DNA from: Sphingomonas sp. JC676
GTDB taxonomy: Bacteria > Pseudomonadota > Alphaproteobacteria > Sphingomonadales > Sphingomonadaceae
Assembly (NCBI RefSeq): GCF_014489075.1
Contig: NZ_JACTGR010000003.1
Span: forward strand, 386,501 to 450,500
Direction of reading: 5' to 3'
DNA length: 64,000 bases
Shown here: positions 37,233-49,028 of the stretch, one piece after another
Numbering within the stretch: the stretch's first letter is position 1
How the letters are laid out: every line of letters begins with the position of its first letter
Notes under the pieces: model-generated
What the model was told of the DNA's origin: nothing
Databases searched by the model: none
The model's input: the letters and a program-made list of their open reading frames with translations, nothing else
Program-made: the position numbers and the translations under genes

Positions 37233-39743
37233 ATGTCGGACGATGACACTCCCATCACAACGCTGAAGATCAAGCGCGCGCCTGGCGACGGCTTTTTCGC
37301 GCGCCTGCGCCGCCGCTGGTGGTTCCGCGTGCTCGCGGTGCTCGCATTGCTCGCCGGGCTGTTCGTCTTCCTGATCTGGCTGTTCATCGCGCGCAACCTG
37401 CCGTCGATCGACAAGCTTCGGACGTATGAGCCGCCGCTGCCCACCTATGTGCGCTCGGTCGATGGCCTGCCGGTCCACAGCTATGCGCGCGAGCGGCGCG
37501 TCCAGCTCAGCTATGCCGAATATCCGCCGCTGCTGGTCAGGGCCTATATGGCCGCCGAGGACCGCACCTTCTTCGAACATCACGGCCTGGATTTCCCCGG
37601 CCTGGTGCGCGCCGCCTTCCAGGGCGTGGTGAGCGGCGAAACGCCGCGCGGCACGTCCACCATCACCCAACAGGTGGCCAAGAACCTGCTCGTCGGCAAC
37701 GAGACGAGCTATATGCGCAAGCTCAAGGAGGGCATCCTCGCCTGGCGCATGGAGGATACGCTCACCAAGCAGCAGATCATGGAGCTCTATCTCAATTCGA
37801 TCGAGCTCGGCCGCAACGCCGGCGGGGTCGAGGCGGCGAGCCAGGCCTATTTCGGCAAGGAGCTCGACCAGCTCACTTTACCGCAGATGGCCTATCTGGC
37901 GATCCTGCCCAAGGGGCCCTCCAATTACGATCCCGAGCGCCATACCGAGCGCGCGTTGGAGCGGCGCAACTGGGTGCTGGGCCAGATGCTCCAGAACGGG
38001 TTCATCGACCAGGCCCAGCACGATTCGGCGGTCGCCGCGCCGCTCGGCACCGTCCCGCGCCAGACGCCCAAGTTCGAGCGCGTCGGCGGTTATTACATGG
38101 AAGAGGTCCGCCGCCAGCTGATCGACAAGTTCGGCGAAACCGACAAGGACAGCCCCTATAGCGTCTATTCGGGTGGCCTGTGGGTGCGCACCTCGCTCGA
38201 TCCCAAGCTCCAGGAATATGCCCAAAAGGCGCTCCGCGACGGCCTGCTCCGCTATGATCGCGGACGCGGCTGGAGCGGGCCGATCGGCCGGGCGGAGATC
38301 AAGTCGAGCTGGCAGCAGGCGCTGCTCAACACCAATATCGGCGTCGACTATGAGAATTGGCGCGCGGCGATCGTAATCGACCAGGCCGGTGGCGGCTGGC
38401 AGCTCGGCTTCGAAGACGGATCGACGGGCACCCTGCCCGAATCTGCGGCGACGATGCCCGTGCGCGGCCAGGGCGGCGAGGCGTTCGACGCGATCAAGCG
38501 CGGCGACATCATCGCGGTCGCGCCCGAGGGCGGCGCTTATGCGCTGCGCAACGTGCCCAAGGTTTCGGGCGGCATGGTGGTCGAGGATCCGCGCACCGGC
38601 CGCGTGCTGGCGATGCAGGGCGGGTTCGATTCGCGCCTCCAGGCGTTCAACCGCGCCACCCAGGCGCTGCGCCAGCCGGGATCGACAATCAAGCCGATCG
38701 TCTATGCCGCCGCGCTCGAGCAGGGGATGACCCCGGCATCGATCATCGTCGATGGCCCGTTCTGCGTATGGCAGGGCGCGGGGCTCGGCCAGAAATGCTT
38801 CCGCAACTTCGGCAACATGCGCGGCGCAGGCCCGCACACGATGCGCTGGGGCATCGAGCAGTCGCGCAACCTGATGACCGTCCAGGCCGCCAACCAGACC
38901 GGCATGCCGCACGTCGTCGACATGATCCAGCGGATCGGCGTTTCGAAGGGCAAGTTCCCGCCCTATCTCTCTTATGCGCTGGGCGCGGGCGAGACGACCG
39001 TGATGCGGATGGTCAACGCCTATTCGATCCTGGTGAACCATGGCCGCGCGCTCAATCCGACCGTGATCGATTTCGTCCAGAACCGCCGCGGCGAAGTGAT
39101 CTGGCCCGAGAATTGGCGCGCCTGCGAGGGCTGCAACGCGCCCGATTGGAACGGCGCGTCGATGCCGCGCCCGATCCCGCGCGCGCGCCAGATCGTCGAT
39201 CCGCTCAGCGCCTATCAGATCGTCCATATCACTGAGGGCGTGATCCAGCGCGGCACCGCCACCGTGCTGCGCGATCTCGATCGCCCGCTGATGGGCAAGA
39301 CCGGGACAACCTCGGGGCCCACCGATGTGTGGTTCGTCGGCGGCAGCCCGCAGATGCTCGCCGGCCTGTACATGGGCTATGACAGCCCGACCAACCTGGG
39401 CGGTTACGCCCAGGGCGGCACGATGGCGGCGCCGATCTTCAAGGAATTTGCGATCCCCGCGTACAAGGATCTGGAGAAGGTCCCCTTCACCGCGCCCGCC
39501 GGCATCCGCATGGTCCGCATCGATCGCGCCAGCGGCAAGCCCGTCTATGGCGCCTGGCCCGGCAACGATCCGCTTTCGTCAGTGATCTGGGAAGCGTTCA
39601 AGCCCGAGAGCGAGCCGCAGCGCCGTCGCCGCGAAAGCGACGCGGTCCAGGCCGATGCCAAGGCGGTCGAGAAGAAGACCGCACCCCAGGCGGAAAGCCC
39701 GGGCGACAGCGATTTCTTGCAACGTGAGGGCGGAATCTACTAG
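37233..39743 (+). CDS. mrcA: Penicillin-binding protein 1A
   Basis: 836 aa. A basic cytoplasmic start and one membrane helix (VLAVLALLAGLFVFLIWLFI) precede the glycosyltransferase domain (catalytic Glu109 in AAEDRTFFEHHG, then GTSTITQQVAKNLL). An OB-like linker leads to the transpeptidase domain with Ser484 (GSTIKP), SRN (EQSRNLM) and Lys689 (KTGTTSGP). It polymerises and cross-links peptidoglycan. The C-terminal tail (KPESEPQRRRRESDAVQADA) is charged and disordered. It follows an amidase gene and precedes prfB in the same direction. Confidence 0.97.
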   Translation: MSDDDTPITTLKIKRAPGDGFFARLRRRWWFRVLAVLALLAGLFVFLIWLFIARNLPSIDKLRTYEPPLPTYVRSVDGLPVHSYARERRVQLSYAEYPPLLVRAYMAAEDRTFFEHHGLDFPGLVRAAFQGVVSGETPRGTSTITQQVAKNLLVGNETSYMRKLKEGILAWRMEDTLTKQQIMELYLNSIELGRNAGGVEAASQAYFGKELDQLTLPQMAYLAILPKGPSNYDPERHTERALERRNWVLGQMLQNGFIDQAQHDSAVAAPLGTVPRQTPKFERVGGYYMEEVRRQLIDKFGETDKDSPYSVYSGGLWVRTSLDPKLQEYAQKALRDGLLRYDRGRGWSGPIGRAEIKSSWQQALLNTNIGVDYENWRAAIVIDQAGGGWQLGFEDGSTGTLPESAATMPVRGQGGEAFDAIKRGDIIAVAPEGGAYALRNVPKVSGGMVVEDPRTGRVLAMQGGFDSRLQAFNRATQALRQPGSTIKPIVYAAALEQGMTPASIIVDGPFCVWQGAGLGQKCFRNFGNMRGAGPHTMRWGIEQSRNLMTVQAANQTGMPHVVDMIQRIGVSKGKFPPYLSYALGAGETTVMRMVNAYSILVNHGRALNPTVIDFVQNRRGEVIWPENWRACEGCNAPDWNGASMPRPIPRARQIVDPLSAYQIVHITEGVIQRGTATVLRDLDRPLMGKTGTTSGPTDVWFVGGSPQMLAGLYMGYDSPTNLGGYAQGGTMAAPIFKEFAIPAYKDLEKVPFTAPAGIRMVRIDRASGKPVYGAWPGNDPLSSVIWEAFKPESEPQRRRRESDAVQADAKAVEKKTAPQAESPGDSDFLQREGGIY

Positions 39744-39813
39744 CGCCGCGCCTCCGTCCCTATCTTGATGCCGTGCCCTTGTTGGGCGAACGCGTTTGTT
39801 TGGAGAGTAGAAG

Positions 39814-40941
39814 ATGCGCGCCGAAGCGCAGGCCCATGCCGACAAGATCAACGATGCGCTGGCGCTGTTGCGCCGGTCGCTCGATTGGGACCGCGCGCTG
39901 CGCCGGCTCGACGAACTGAATGCGCGGGTCGAGGACCCGACTTTGTGGAACGACGCGAAGGCGGCGCAGGACGTCATGCGCGAACGCCGCCGGCTCGACG
40001 AGGCGATCGGCGCGACCCGCGCGATCGAGACCGAGCTCAGTGACACCGCCGAGCTGATCGAGATGGCCGAGGCCGAGGGCGACGAGGAGATGGCGAGCGA
40101 AGGCACCGCGGCGCTCGCCGCGCTCGCCGCGCGCGCCGACACCGACAAGGTCAAGGCATTGCTCTCGGGCGAGGCCGACCCCAACGACACCTATATCGAG
40201 ATCAACTCGGGCGCCGGCGGCACCGAGAGCCAGGACTGGGCGGGCATGCTCCAGCGCATGTACACGCGCTGGGCCGAGCGCCACGGCATGAAGGTCGAGC
40301 TGATCGACTATCACGCCGGCGAGCAGGCCGGGATCAAGTCGGCGACCCTGCTGATCAAGGGCGAGAACGCTTACGGTTACGCGAAGACCGAGAGCGGCGT
40401 GCACCGCCTCGTCCGCATCTCGCCCTATGACAGCGCGGCGCGGCGCCACACCAGCTTCTCGAGCGTGTGGGTCTATCCGGTGATCGACGACAATATCGAC
40501 ATCGAGATCAACGAGAGCGAGCTGCGCATCGACACCTATCGCGCCTCGGGCGCGGGCGGCCAGCACATCAACACGACCGATTCGGCGGTGCGCATCACCC
40601 ACCTCCCCACCGGCATCGTCGTCCAGTGCCAGAACCAGCGCTCGCAGCACAAGAACAAGGCCGAGGCCTATAACCAGCTCCGCGCCCGCCTCTACGAGCG
40701 CGAGCTCGCCGAACGCGAGGCGGTGGCGGACGCGCAGAACGCGACCAAGACCGATATCGGCTGGGGCCACCAGATCCGCTCTTATGTCCTCCAGCCGTAC
40801 CAGCTGGTGAAGGACCTGCGCACCGGCGTGACCTCGACCGCGCCGGGCGACGTGCTCGACGGCGCGCTCGATCCGTTCATGGCGGCGGCGCTGTCGCAGC
40901 GGGTGACCGGCGAGACCGTCGAAGTGGAGGATGTCGATTGA
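39814..40941 (+). CDS. prfB: Peptide chain release factor 2
   Basis: 375 aa. It recognises UGA and UAA stop codons and releases the peptide. The GGQ motif is at residues 248-250 ([16 protein letters not shown]), and the anticodon-mimic tripeptide is SPY at 203-205 rather than SPF of E. coli, within [18 protein letters not shown]. The reading frame is open from ATG 39814 with no internal UGA, so the classical programmed +1 frameshift is absent here. The next gene starts within its stop codon (TTGA). Confidence 0.97.
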   Translation: MRAEAQAHADKINDALALLRRSLDWDRALRRLDELNARVEDPTLWNDAKAAQDVMRERRRLDEAIGATRAIETELSDTAELIEMAEAEGDEEMASEGTAALAALAARADTDKVKALLSGEADPNDTYIEINSGAGGTESQDWAGMLQRMYTRWAERHGMKVELIDYHAGEQAGIKSATLLIKGENAYGYAKTESGVHRLVRISPYDSAARRHTSFSSVWVYPVIDDNIDIEINESELRIDTYRASGAGGQHINTTDSAVRITHLPTGIVVQCQNQRSQHKNKAEAYNQLRARLYERELAEREAVADAQNATKTDIGWGHQIRSYVLQPYQLVKDLRTGVTSTAPGDVLDGALDPFMAAALSQRVTGETVEVEDVD

Positions 40942-41711
40942 TCCGGATCGCGCGGGCGCTGGGGATTGCCGCGACGCTGCTGCTGGCGGCGTGCGACGGT
41001 GGGCCCATCGCGACGCGCGACGCGAAGCAGGAGCCGCATACCGGCTTCCCCGCCGCCGACCGGCCCGTGGCGACGATCGTCTCGGCGCGCTGGTCGACCG
41101 AGGAAGCGCGCGACCGGCTCAACGAGGCCGGCCAGGTGATGAACCTCGCAAGGATCCAGCCGGGCATGACCGTTGCCGATATCGGCGCCGGCGAAGGCTA
41201 TTACACGATCCGCCTGGCCCAGCGCGTCGGCGACAAGGGGCGCGTGGTTGCCGAGGACATCGTTCCGGATACGATCGAGAAGCTGGCGACGCGTGTGGTG
41301 CGCGAGCGGCTCAACAATGTCAGCGTGCGCCTCGGCCTCCCCGCCGATCCGCGGCTGCCCGAGGCCAGCTTCCACCGCGTGCTGATGGTCCACATGTATC
41401 ACGAGATCGAATCGCCCTATGAGTTTCTGTGGCGGCTGCGCCCCTCGCTGACGCCCGACGGCCAGGTGGTGGTGGTCGATGCCAACCGCCCGACCGAGCA
41501 TCACGGCACCCCGCCCGAATTGCTCAAATGCGAGTTCGCCGCGGTCGGCTATGCGCTGGTGGCGATGCGGCCGATGCCGTCGGCGGGCGGTTATCTCGCA
41601 ATTTTCAAGGCCGAGGGCGAGCGCCCCGAGCCGAGCGCGATCCGCGCCTGCCGCACCGGCAAGACCGCCACGCCGGCGGCGATGGCGACCCAGTCAAAGC
41701 AGTCCGAGTAG
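40938..41711 (+). CDS. SAM-methyltransferase-fold lipoprotein
   Basis: 257 aa, from a TTG at 40938 that shares its last two bases with the prfB stop. The first 19 residues ([19 protein letters not shown]) form a lipobox (LAAC), so it is exported and lipidated, unlike normal methyltransferases. The body has SAM motif [17 protein letters not shown], acidic motif [11 protein letters not shown], and motif IV-like [18 protein letters not shown]. The C-terminus ends in a Gln/Ser/Lys-rich tail. Either it uses a periplasmic SAM source, or the fold has another role. The Asp and Gly residues of motif I are retained. Confidence 0.8.
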   Translation: MIRIARALGIAATLLLAACDGGPIATRDAKQEPHTGFPAADRPVATIVSARWSTEEARDRLNEAGQVMNLARIQPGMTVADIGAGEGYYTIRLAQRVGDKGRVVAEDIVPDTIEKLATRVVRERLNNVSVRLGLPADPRLPEASFHRVLMVHMYHEIESPYEFLWRLRPSLTPDGQVVVVDANRPTEHHGTPPELLKCEFAAVGYALVAMRPMPSAGGYLAIFKAEGERPEPSAIRACRTGKTATPAAMATQSKQSE

Positions 41712-42113
41712 GCGAAAGCTGGTGATGCCGCCCGCGGCGATCACCAGATGGTCGATCAGCCTGACGCCGAGCGGATCGAGCGCGCGCGCCAGCAAGTGCG
41801 TAACCTCGCGGTCAGCGGCGCTCGGTGTCGGATCGCCGCTAGGATGGTTATGCGCCATCACCACCGCGAACGCATCGAGCGCGAGCACGTCCGCCACGAT
41901 CGCGCGAATCGGCAGCTCGATCCGGTCGATCGCCCCTCTCCCGGCGCGACGGAGCCCGAGCAGCCTTTGATCGCCGGCCAGATAGGCGAACGCCGCCACT
42001 TCGGCCGCCTCCCGCGCCAGGTCCGCGAACAGCGCGCCCGCCGCATCCGGATCGGCGATGCGGCGCGGCGGCGCGGCAGGTTTGGGCAACATCATCGCCG
42101 CGAAGGGTGGCAT
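41694..42113 (-). CDS. Short RadC-like JAB/MPN protein
   Basis: 139 aa, against about 220 for full RadC; the N-terminal helix-hairpin-helix half is missing. The JAB metal motif is intact: VMAHNHPSGDPTPSAADREV gives His-x-His, Ser and Asp ligands. Upstream there is no in-frame N-domain, since thyA starts at 42225. It may be a genuine short variant or a degraded radC. The ATG at 42113 gives MPPFAAMMLP. Its stop overlaps the end of the methyltransferase-like gene by 18 bp. Confidence 0.82.
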   Translation of the reverse strand: MPPFAAMMLPKPAAPPRRIADPDAAGALFADLAREAAEVAAFAYLAGDQRLLGLRRAGRGAIDRIELPIRAIVADVLALDAFAVVMAHNHPSGDPTPSAADREVTHLLARALDPLGVRLIDHLVIAAGGITSFRLLGLL

Positions 42114-42224
42114 CGCCGTCGCTTCGCCCGAAGCCCATCCTCGTCCGATCCGGAGCCGGGTTTGTCCACAACGGAGCAAAGTCCGGCGCTTGGCGCGAAC
42201 GCGCGAGGCAGCTAGGCTTCGCGC

Positions 42225-44658
<2,434 letters not shown>

Positions 44659-44659
44659 A

Positions 44660-44801
44660 AATCCTCCCCGAGCTCGTCTCCGGGAGCGGGACTAGCCGCA
44701 GGCTGGTGGAGGGGTGCGCCGGTGAACCGGGCGCGTTCCGCGCCGCCCCTCCACCACCGCTTCGCGGCGGTCCCCCTCCCCCAGCAAGCTCGGGGAGGAT
44801 T
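44660..44801. repeat. Nested inverted repeat, 142 bp, between dipeptidase and ribF
   Basis: The outer arms AATCCTCCCCGAGCT (44660-44674) and its perfect complement (44787-44801) are 15 bp. Inside, GGTGGAGGGG (44705-44714) pairs with CCCCTCCACC (44746-44755). It starts just after the dipeptidase stop and ends 34 bp before the ribF start. It resembles dispersed palindromic elements and could terminate or attenuate transcription. It encodes no protein. Confidence 0.8.
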
Positions 44802-44835
44802 GATTGCGCCGTTCGCCTCGCCCATAGCCCCATGC

Positions 44836-45762
44836 ATGCAGCGGCTGGACGGCGGCTCGGCGGTTCCGCCTCCCTTCCGGGGTGCGATCGTCGCGCTTGG
44901 TAATTTCGATGGGTTTCATCTGGGCCACCAGGCGGTGGTCGGCCGCGCGGTGGCGGACGCGCACGCCGCTGGGCGCCCGGCGATCGTCGGCACCTTCGAT
45001 CCGCATCCGCGCCGCTATTTCAAGCCTGACGCCGATCATTTCCGCTTGACCACGCTCGACCAGCGCCAGCGCCTGTTCGCGGCGGCCGGCGTCGATGCCA
45101 TGCTGGTCTTCCCCTTCGACGCCACGCTGGCGAGCCTCAGCGCGCATGCCTTCGCCGCCGAGCGGCTGGTCGAGGCATTCGGCGTCGGCGGCGTGGTGAC
45201 CGGCATCGACTTCACCTTCGGCAAGGGCCGCGAGGGCGATGTCGCAAGGCTCGTCGCACTGGGCGACGAGCTCGGCTTCACCGCGGTCGCGGTGCCGCCC
45301 GTGGGGCTGGGTGGCGAGACCGTCTCCTCCAGCCGCATCCGCGAGCATCTGAAGGCCGGGCGCCCGCGCGACGCCGCGACGTTGCTCACCCGCCCTTTCG
45401 CGATCGAAGGCGTGGTCGAGCACGGTGGCAAGCTCGGGCGCCAGCTCGGCTATCCTACAGCGAACATGTCCCTCGCCCATTATCTGCGCCCCGCCTACGG
45501 CATCTATGCGGTGCGCGGGCGTCTTGCCGACGGGCGCATCCTGGACGGCGTCGCCAATCTGGGCATCCGTCCCAGCTTCGATCCGCCGGTGGAATTGCTC
45601 GAAAGCTATTTCTTCGATTTCGACGGCGATCTCTATGGCCAGACGATCGAGGTCTCGTTGATCGACTATCTGCGGCCCGAGGCGAAGTTCGACGATCTCG
45701 ATGCGCTGAAGGTCCAGATGGACGCCGATGCGGCGAAGGCGCGCGCGTTGCTTCGCGGCTAA
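44836..45762 (+). CDS. ribF: Bifunctional riboflavin kinase/FMN adenylyltransferase
   Basis: 308 aa. It phosphorylates riboflavin to FMN and adenylates FMN to FAD. The FAD-synthetase half shows ALGNFDGFHLGHQAVVGRAV, TFDPHPRRYFKPD, TGIDFTFGKGREGD and the SSSRIREHLKAGRP motif. The riboflavin kinase half has LGRQLGYPTANMSL with the PTAN signature, GVANLGIRPSFDPP and a conserved Glu in ELLESYFFDFDG. ATG 44836 is preferred because upstream in-frame codons lie in the large inverted repeat. ileS and lspA follow downstream, as is common in proteobacteria. Confidence 0.96.
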   Translation: MQRLDGGSAVPPPFRGAIVALGNFDGFHLGHQAVVGRAVADAHAAGRPAIVGTFDPHPRRYFKPDADHFRLTTLDQRQRLFAAAGVDAMLVFPFDATLASLSAHAFAAERLVEAFGVGGVVTGIDFTFGKGREGDVARLVALGDELGFTAVAVPPVGLGGETVSSSRIREHLKAGRPRDAATLLTRPFAIEGVVEHGGKLGRQLGYPTANMSLAHYLRPAYGIYAVRGRLADGRILDGVANLGIRPSFDPPVELLESYFFDFDGDLYGQTIEVSLIDYLRPEAKFDDLDALKVQMDADAAKARALLRG

Positions 45763-45788
45763 AGCGAATCGCTATCTATCTGCCCTTC

Positions 45789-45819
45789 TCGTCACACCGG
45801 ACTTGTTCCGGGCTGACGA
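45789..45819. repeat. Imperfect palindrome after ribF (REP-like)
   Basis: TCGTCA (45789-45794) and TGACGA (45814-45819) enclose a second pair, ACCGGA and TTCCGG. It lies between ribF and the convergent short gene. The CGTCA arm is shared with the repeat at 37134. Confidence 0.55.
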
Positions 45820-45838
45820 AGTGGGAGATCGATTCTGC

Positions 45839-46084
45839 CTAGTGCGCCACGTGGCAGCCCAACCGCCGCGCCACGGCCTGTTCGCGCTTGAACCGCAGCA
45901 GGCGGAACCGCACCCGATGCCACATGCTCATATCGTCCCAGCGCGAATCACTCTCCGCGCGGTCGATAAGCGCCTCGACCCGCTCGACGCCGCGCAGCCC
46001 GGGCTCCAGCAGGTACTGCCGGGCCAGATCGGCGATCGCGTCGCCTTCCTGGGGGTATCCCTTGCCAAATGCTTGCGGTTTCAT
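45839..46084 (-). CDS. Small hypothetical protein
   Basis: 81 aa from ATG 46084. The sequence MKPQAFGKGYPQEGDAIADL, LRGVERVEALIDRAESDSRW and MWHRVRFRLLRFKREQAVAR is helical and rich in Arg, with no signal peptide and no recognised family. No strong ribosome-binding site precedes the ATG. It lies between ribF and ileS on the opposite strand. Normal codon use and a compact predicted fold make it a plausible gene, but it could be an antisense artefact. Confidence 0.5.
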   Translation of the reverse strand: MKPQAFGKGYPQEGDAIADLARQYLLEPGLRGVERVEALIDRAESDSRWDDMSMWHRVRFRLLRFKREQAVARRLGCHVAH

Positions 46085-46196
46085 GGCAGTTCGACGCGCG
46101 GGCCTCCCTCGTCGTTCCGCCCAATCGTGCCTAACCAATCCCTAACAACATCGGCTTTGCATGTCGGCAAGCCATCCTCTAATCCCCCGCGCACCC

Positions 46197-49028
46197 ATGA
46201 GCGAACCTATCGACTACCGCGACACCGTCTTCCTGCCGAAGACCGATTTCCCCATGAAGGCCGGCCTTGCCCAAAAGGAACCGGCTATCCTGGAGCGCTG
46301 GGCGCAGATAGGCCTCTACGAGAAGCTGCGCGAGGCCCGCGCGGGTCGCGAGCGCTTCCTGCTCCACGACGGTCCGCCTTATGCGAATGGCGATATTCAC
46401 ATGGGCCACGCGATGAACAAGATCCTCAAGGACATCGTGGTGCGCTCGCAGTCCCTGATGGGCAAGGACGCGCCCTATGTGCCCGGCTGGGACTGCCACG
46501 GCCTGCCGATCGAGTGGAAGGTCGAGGAGGCGTATCGCGCCAAGAAGCTCAACAAGGACGAGGTCGACCCCGTCGCCTTCCGCGCCGAATGCCGCGCTTA
46601 TGCCGAGAAATGGGTCGCCGTGCAGCGCGCCCAGTTCGAGCGGCTGGGGGTGATGGGCGACTGGGACGATCCCTATCTCACGATGAAGTTCGAGAGCGAG
46701 GCGATCATCGCCGGCGAGCTGCTCAAGTTCGCCGAGAGTGGACAGCTCTATCGCGGCGCCAAGCCGGTGATGTGGTCGCCCGTCGAGAAGACCGCATTGG
46801 CCGAGGCCGAGGTGGAATATGAGGATGTGGTGTCGACCCAGATCGACGTCGCGTTCGAGATCGTCGAGGCGCCAAATGCGCCCGAGCTGGTCGGCGCGCA
46901 TGCGGTGATCTGGACGACCACGCCCTGGACGATCCCGGTGAACCAGGCTTTGGCCTATGGGGCTGAGATTGAATATGATCTGGTCCAGGCAGCGGATGGC
47001 ACCGGGCCACGTTTCCTGATCGCCAGCAATCTATTCAACGCGTTTGTCTCGCGCGTCCGTGGTGACTGGATCACCATCAACGATTTCCCCGGCACAAACC
47101 TCGCCGGCGCGGTCGCCCGCCACCCGATGCACAAGCTCGGCGGTTTCTTCGCCAAGCCGCGTCCGTTCCTCGACGGCTCCAGCTTCGTCACCACCGATGC
47201 CGGTACCGGCCTCGTCCATATGGCGCCGGACCATGGTGAGGACGATTTCCTGCTGTGCAAGGCGCACGGGATCGATCCGGTGTTCGCAGTCGACGGCGCG
47301 GGCTTCTATCGCCCCGACTGGCTGTGGCTCGGCGGCCAGGGCAGCGTGATCAACAAGAAGTTCGTCGCGCCCGACGGCCCGATCTGCTCCGACCTCCGCG
47401 AGGCCGGCGCGCTGCTCGCCGCGACCGAGGATTTTGCGCATAGCTATCCGCACAGCTGGCGTTCCAAGGCGAAGATCATCTTCCGCGCCACCCCGCAATG
47501 GTTCATCCCGATGGACCGCAGCGCGACAAGCGACCGCAACTTGGCTGATCTGGCTTTGGGCGACGCGGTTGATGAGACGCTGCCCCTCTCCCCTGAAGCG
47601 AGGGGCAACGGCCCCACCTTGCGCGGCATCGCGCTCGACGCGATCGAGCGTACCCGATGGGTGCCCGAGCGCTCGATCAACCGCATCCGTTCGATGGTGG
47701 AGGGTCGCCCCGACTGGGTGATCAGCCGCCAGCGTGCCTGGGGCGTGCCGATCGCGCTCTACGTCAACCGCAGGACCGGTGATTACCTCCGCGATCCGGC
47801 GGTCAATGCGCGCATCCTCGACGCCTTCCGCGACGGCGGCGCCGATGCCTGGTTCCAGGCGGACCACCAGGCCTTCCTCGGCCCCGACTATGCGCTCGCC
47901 GATTACGAGGTGATCACCGACATTCTCGACGTCTGGTTCGATTCGGGCTCGACCCACAGCTTCGTGATCGAGCAGCGCTATGGCGAGGGCGTCCGCGCGA
48001 ACCTGTATCTCGAAGGCTCCGACCAGCATCGCGGCTGGTTCCAGTCATCGCTGCTCGAATCCTCCGGCACGCGCGGCCGCGCGCCCTATGACGCGGTGCT
48101 GACCCACGGCTTCGCGCTCGACGGCAATGGCCGGAAAATGTCCAAGTCGCTGGGCAATGTCGTCGATCCGCTCAAGATCATCGGGGAGAGCGGCGCGGAC
48201 ATCCTGCGCCTCTGGGTCGCGCAGACCGATTATTTCGAGGACGTCCGCATCGGCAAGGAAGTGCTTGCCGGCACCGGCGACACCTATCGCAAGTTGCGCA
48301 ACACCTTCCGCTACCTGCTCGGCGCGCTCGAAGGCTTTGACGACGGCGAGAAGCTGCCCGTCGCGCAGATGCCCGAGCTGGAGCGCTACATCCTCCACAA
48401 GCTCGCCGAACTCGACGCCGAGCTGAAGGCCGCCGCGAACGATTTCGAGTTCAACCGCTACAGCCGCGCACTGACCGATTTCGCCAATGAGGATTTGTCG
48501 GCCTTCTTCTTCGATATCCGCAAGGACTCGCTCTATTGCGATGCGCCCACGGATCCGAAGCGGCGCGCCTATCGCACCGTGCTCGACATCCTGTTCCACG
48601 CGCTGGTCCGCTACGCCGCGCCGATCCTCGCCTTCACCGCCGAGGAAGTCTGGCAGACGCGTTTCCCGAACGAGGACGAATCGGTCCATATGCTCGAATG
48701 GCCGGTGCTCCCCGCGCTGGGCGGTGCCCTTACCGCCGACTGGGCCGAAGTCCGCGCGCTGCGCCAGGCAGTGACCGAGGCGATCGAGCCCTATCGCCGC
48801 GAGAAGCAGGTCCGTTCCAGCCTCGAGGCCGAAGTCACCGTGCCCAAATTGCCGATGTCGGGCGCCGACCTCGCCGAATTGTTCATCGTCTCCTCGGTGA
48901 CGAAAGGCGACGCGATCACGGTGACGCCCACCCAGCGCCACAAATGCGGTCGATGCTGGCGCCATCTTCCCGAAGTTGCGGAAGACGGGATGCTGTGCGA
49001 CCGCTGCGCCGGAGTTGTGGGCAAGTGA
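46197..49028 (+). CDS. ileS: Isoleucyl-tRNA synthetase
   Basis: 943 aa. It charges tRNA-Ile. The class I motifs are HMGH at residues 68-71 (ANGDIHMGHAMNKIL) and KMSKS at 647-651; the editing domain includes WTTTPWTIPVNQAL and the C-terminal zinc ribbon is KCGRCWRHLPEVAEDGMLCD. ATG 46197 gives MSEPIDYRDTVFLP, the usual family start. Between WFIPMD (ending at residue 440) and TLRGIALDAI lies an extra stretch of about 30 residues with a perfect inverted repeat in its DNA. lspA begins at the stop codon. Confidence 0.97.
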   Translation: MSEPIDYRDTVFLPKTDFPMKAGLAQKEPAILERWAQIGLYEKLREARAGRERFLLHDGPPYANGDIHMGHAMNKILKDIVVRSQSLMGKDAPYVPGWDCHGLPIEWKVEEAYRAKKLNKDEVDPVAFRAECRAYAEKWVAVQRAQFERLGVMGDWDDPYLTMKFESEAIIAGELLKFAESGQLYRGAKPVMWSPVEKTALAEAEVEYEDVVSTQIDVAFEIVEAPNAPELVGAHAVIWTTTPWTIPVNQALAYGAEIEYDLVQAADGTGPRFLIASNLFNAFVSRVRGDWITINDFPGTNLAGAVARHPMHKLGGFFAKPRPFLDGSSFVTTDAGTGLVHMAPDHGEDDFLLCKAHGIDPVFAVDGAGFYRPDWLWLGGQGSVINKKFVAPDGPICSDLREAGALLAATEDFAHSYPHSWRSKAKIIFRATPQWFIPMDRSATSDRNLADLALGDAVDETLPLSPEARGNGPTLRGIALDAIERTRWVPERSINRIRSMVEGRPDWVISRQRAWGVPIALYVNRRTGDYLRDPAVNARILDAFRDGGADAWFQADHQAFLGPDYALADYEVITDILDVWFDSGSTHSFVIEQRYGEGVRANLYLEGSDQHRGWFQSSLLESSGTRGRAPYDAVLTHGFALDGNGRKMSKSLGNVVDPLKIIGESGADILRLWVAQTDYFEDVRIGKEVLAGTGDTYRKLRNTFRYLLGALEGFDDGEKLPVAQMPELERYILHKLAELDAELKAAANDFEFNRYSRALTDFANEDLSAFFFDIRKDSLYCDAPTDPKRRAYRTVLDILFHALVRYAAPILAFTAEEVWQTRFPNEDESVHMLEWPVLPALGGALTADWAEVRALRQAVTEAIEPYRREKQVRSSLEAEVTVPKLPMSGADLAELFIVSSVTKGDAITVTPTQRHKCGRCWRHLPEVAEDGMLCDRCAGVVGK
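47581..47607. repeat. Inverted repeat inside the ileS coding region
   Basis: TGCCCCTC (47581-47588) and GAGGGGCA (47600-47607) form a perfect 8-bp stem over 11 nt, in frame within ileS (about residues 462-471). It resembles the CCCCTCCC-type hairpin at 19479. Confidence 0.6.

Noticed and set aside
39814..39900. Programmed frameshift expected in prfB
   Set aside because: The frame is open from the ATG through the motif region with no in-frame UGA near codon 26, so no frameshift is needed.
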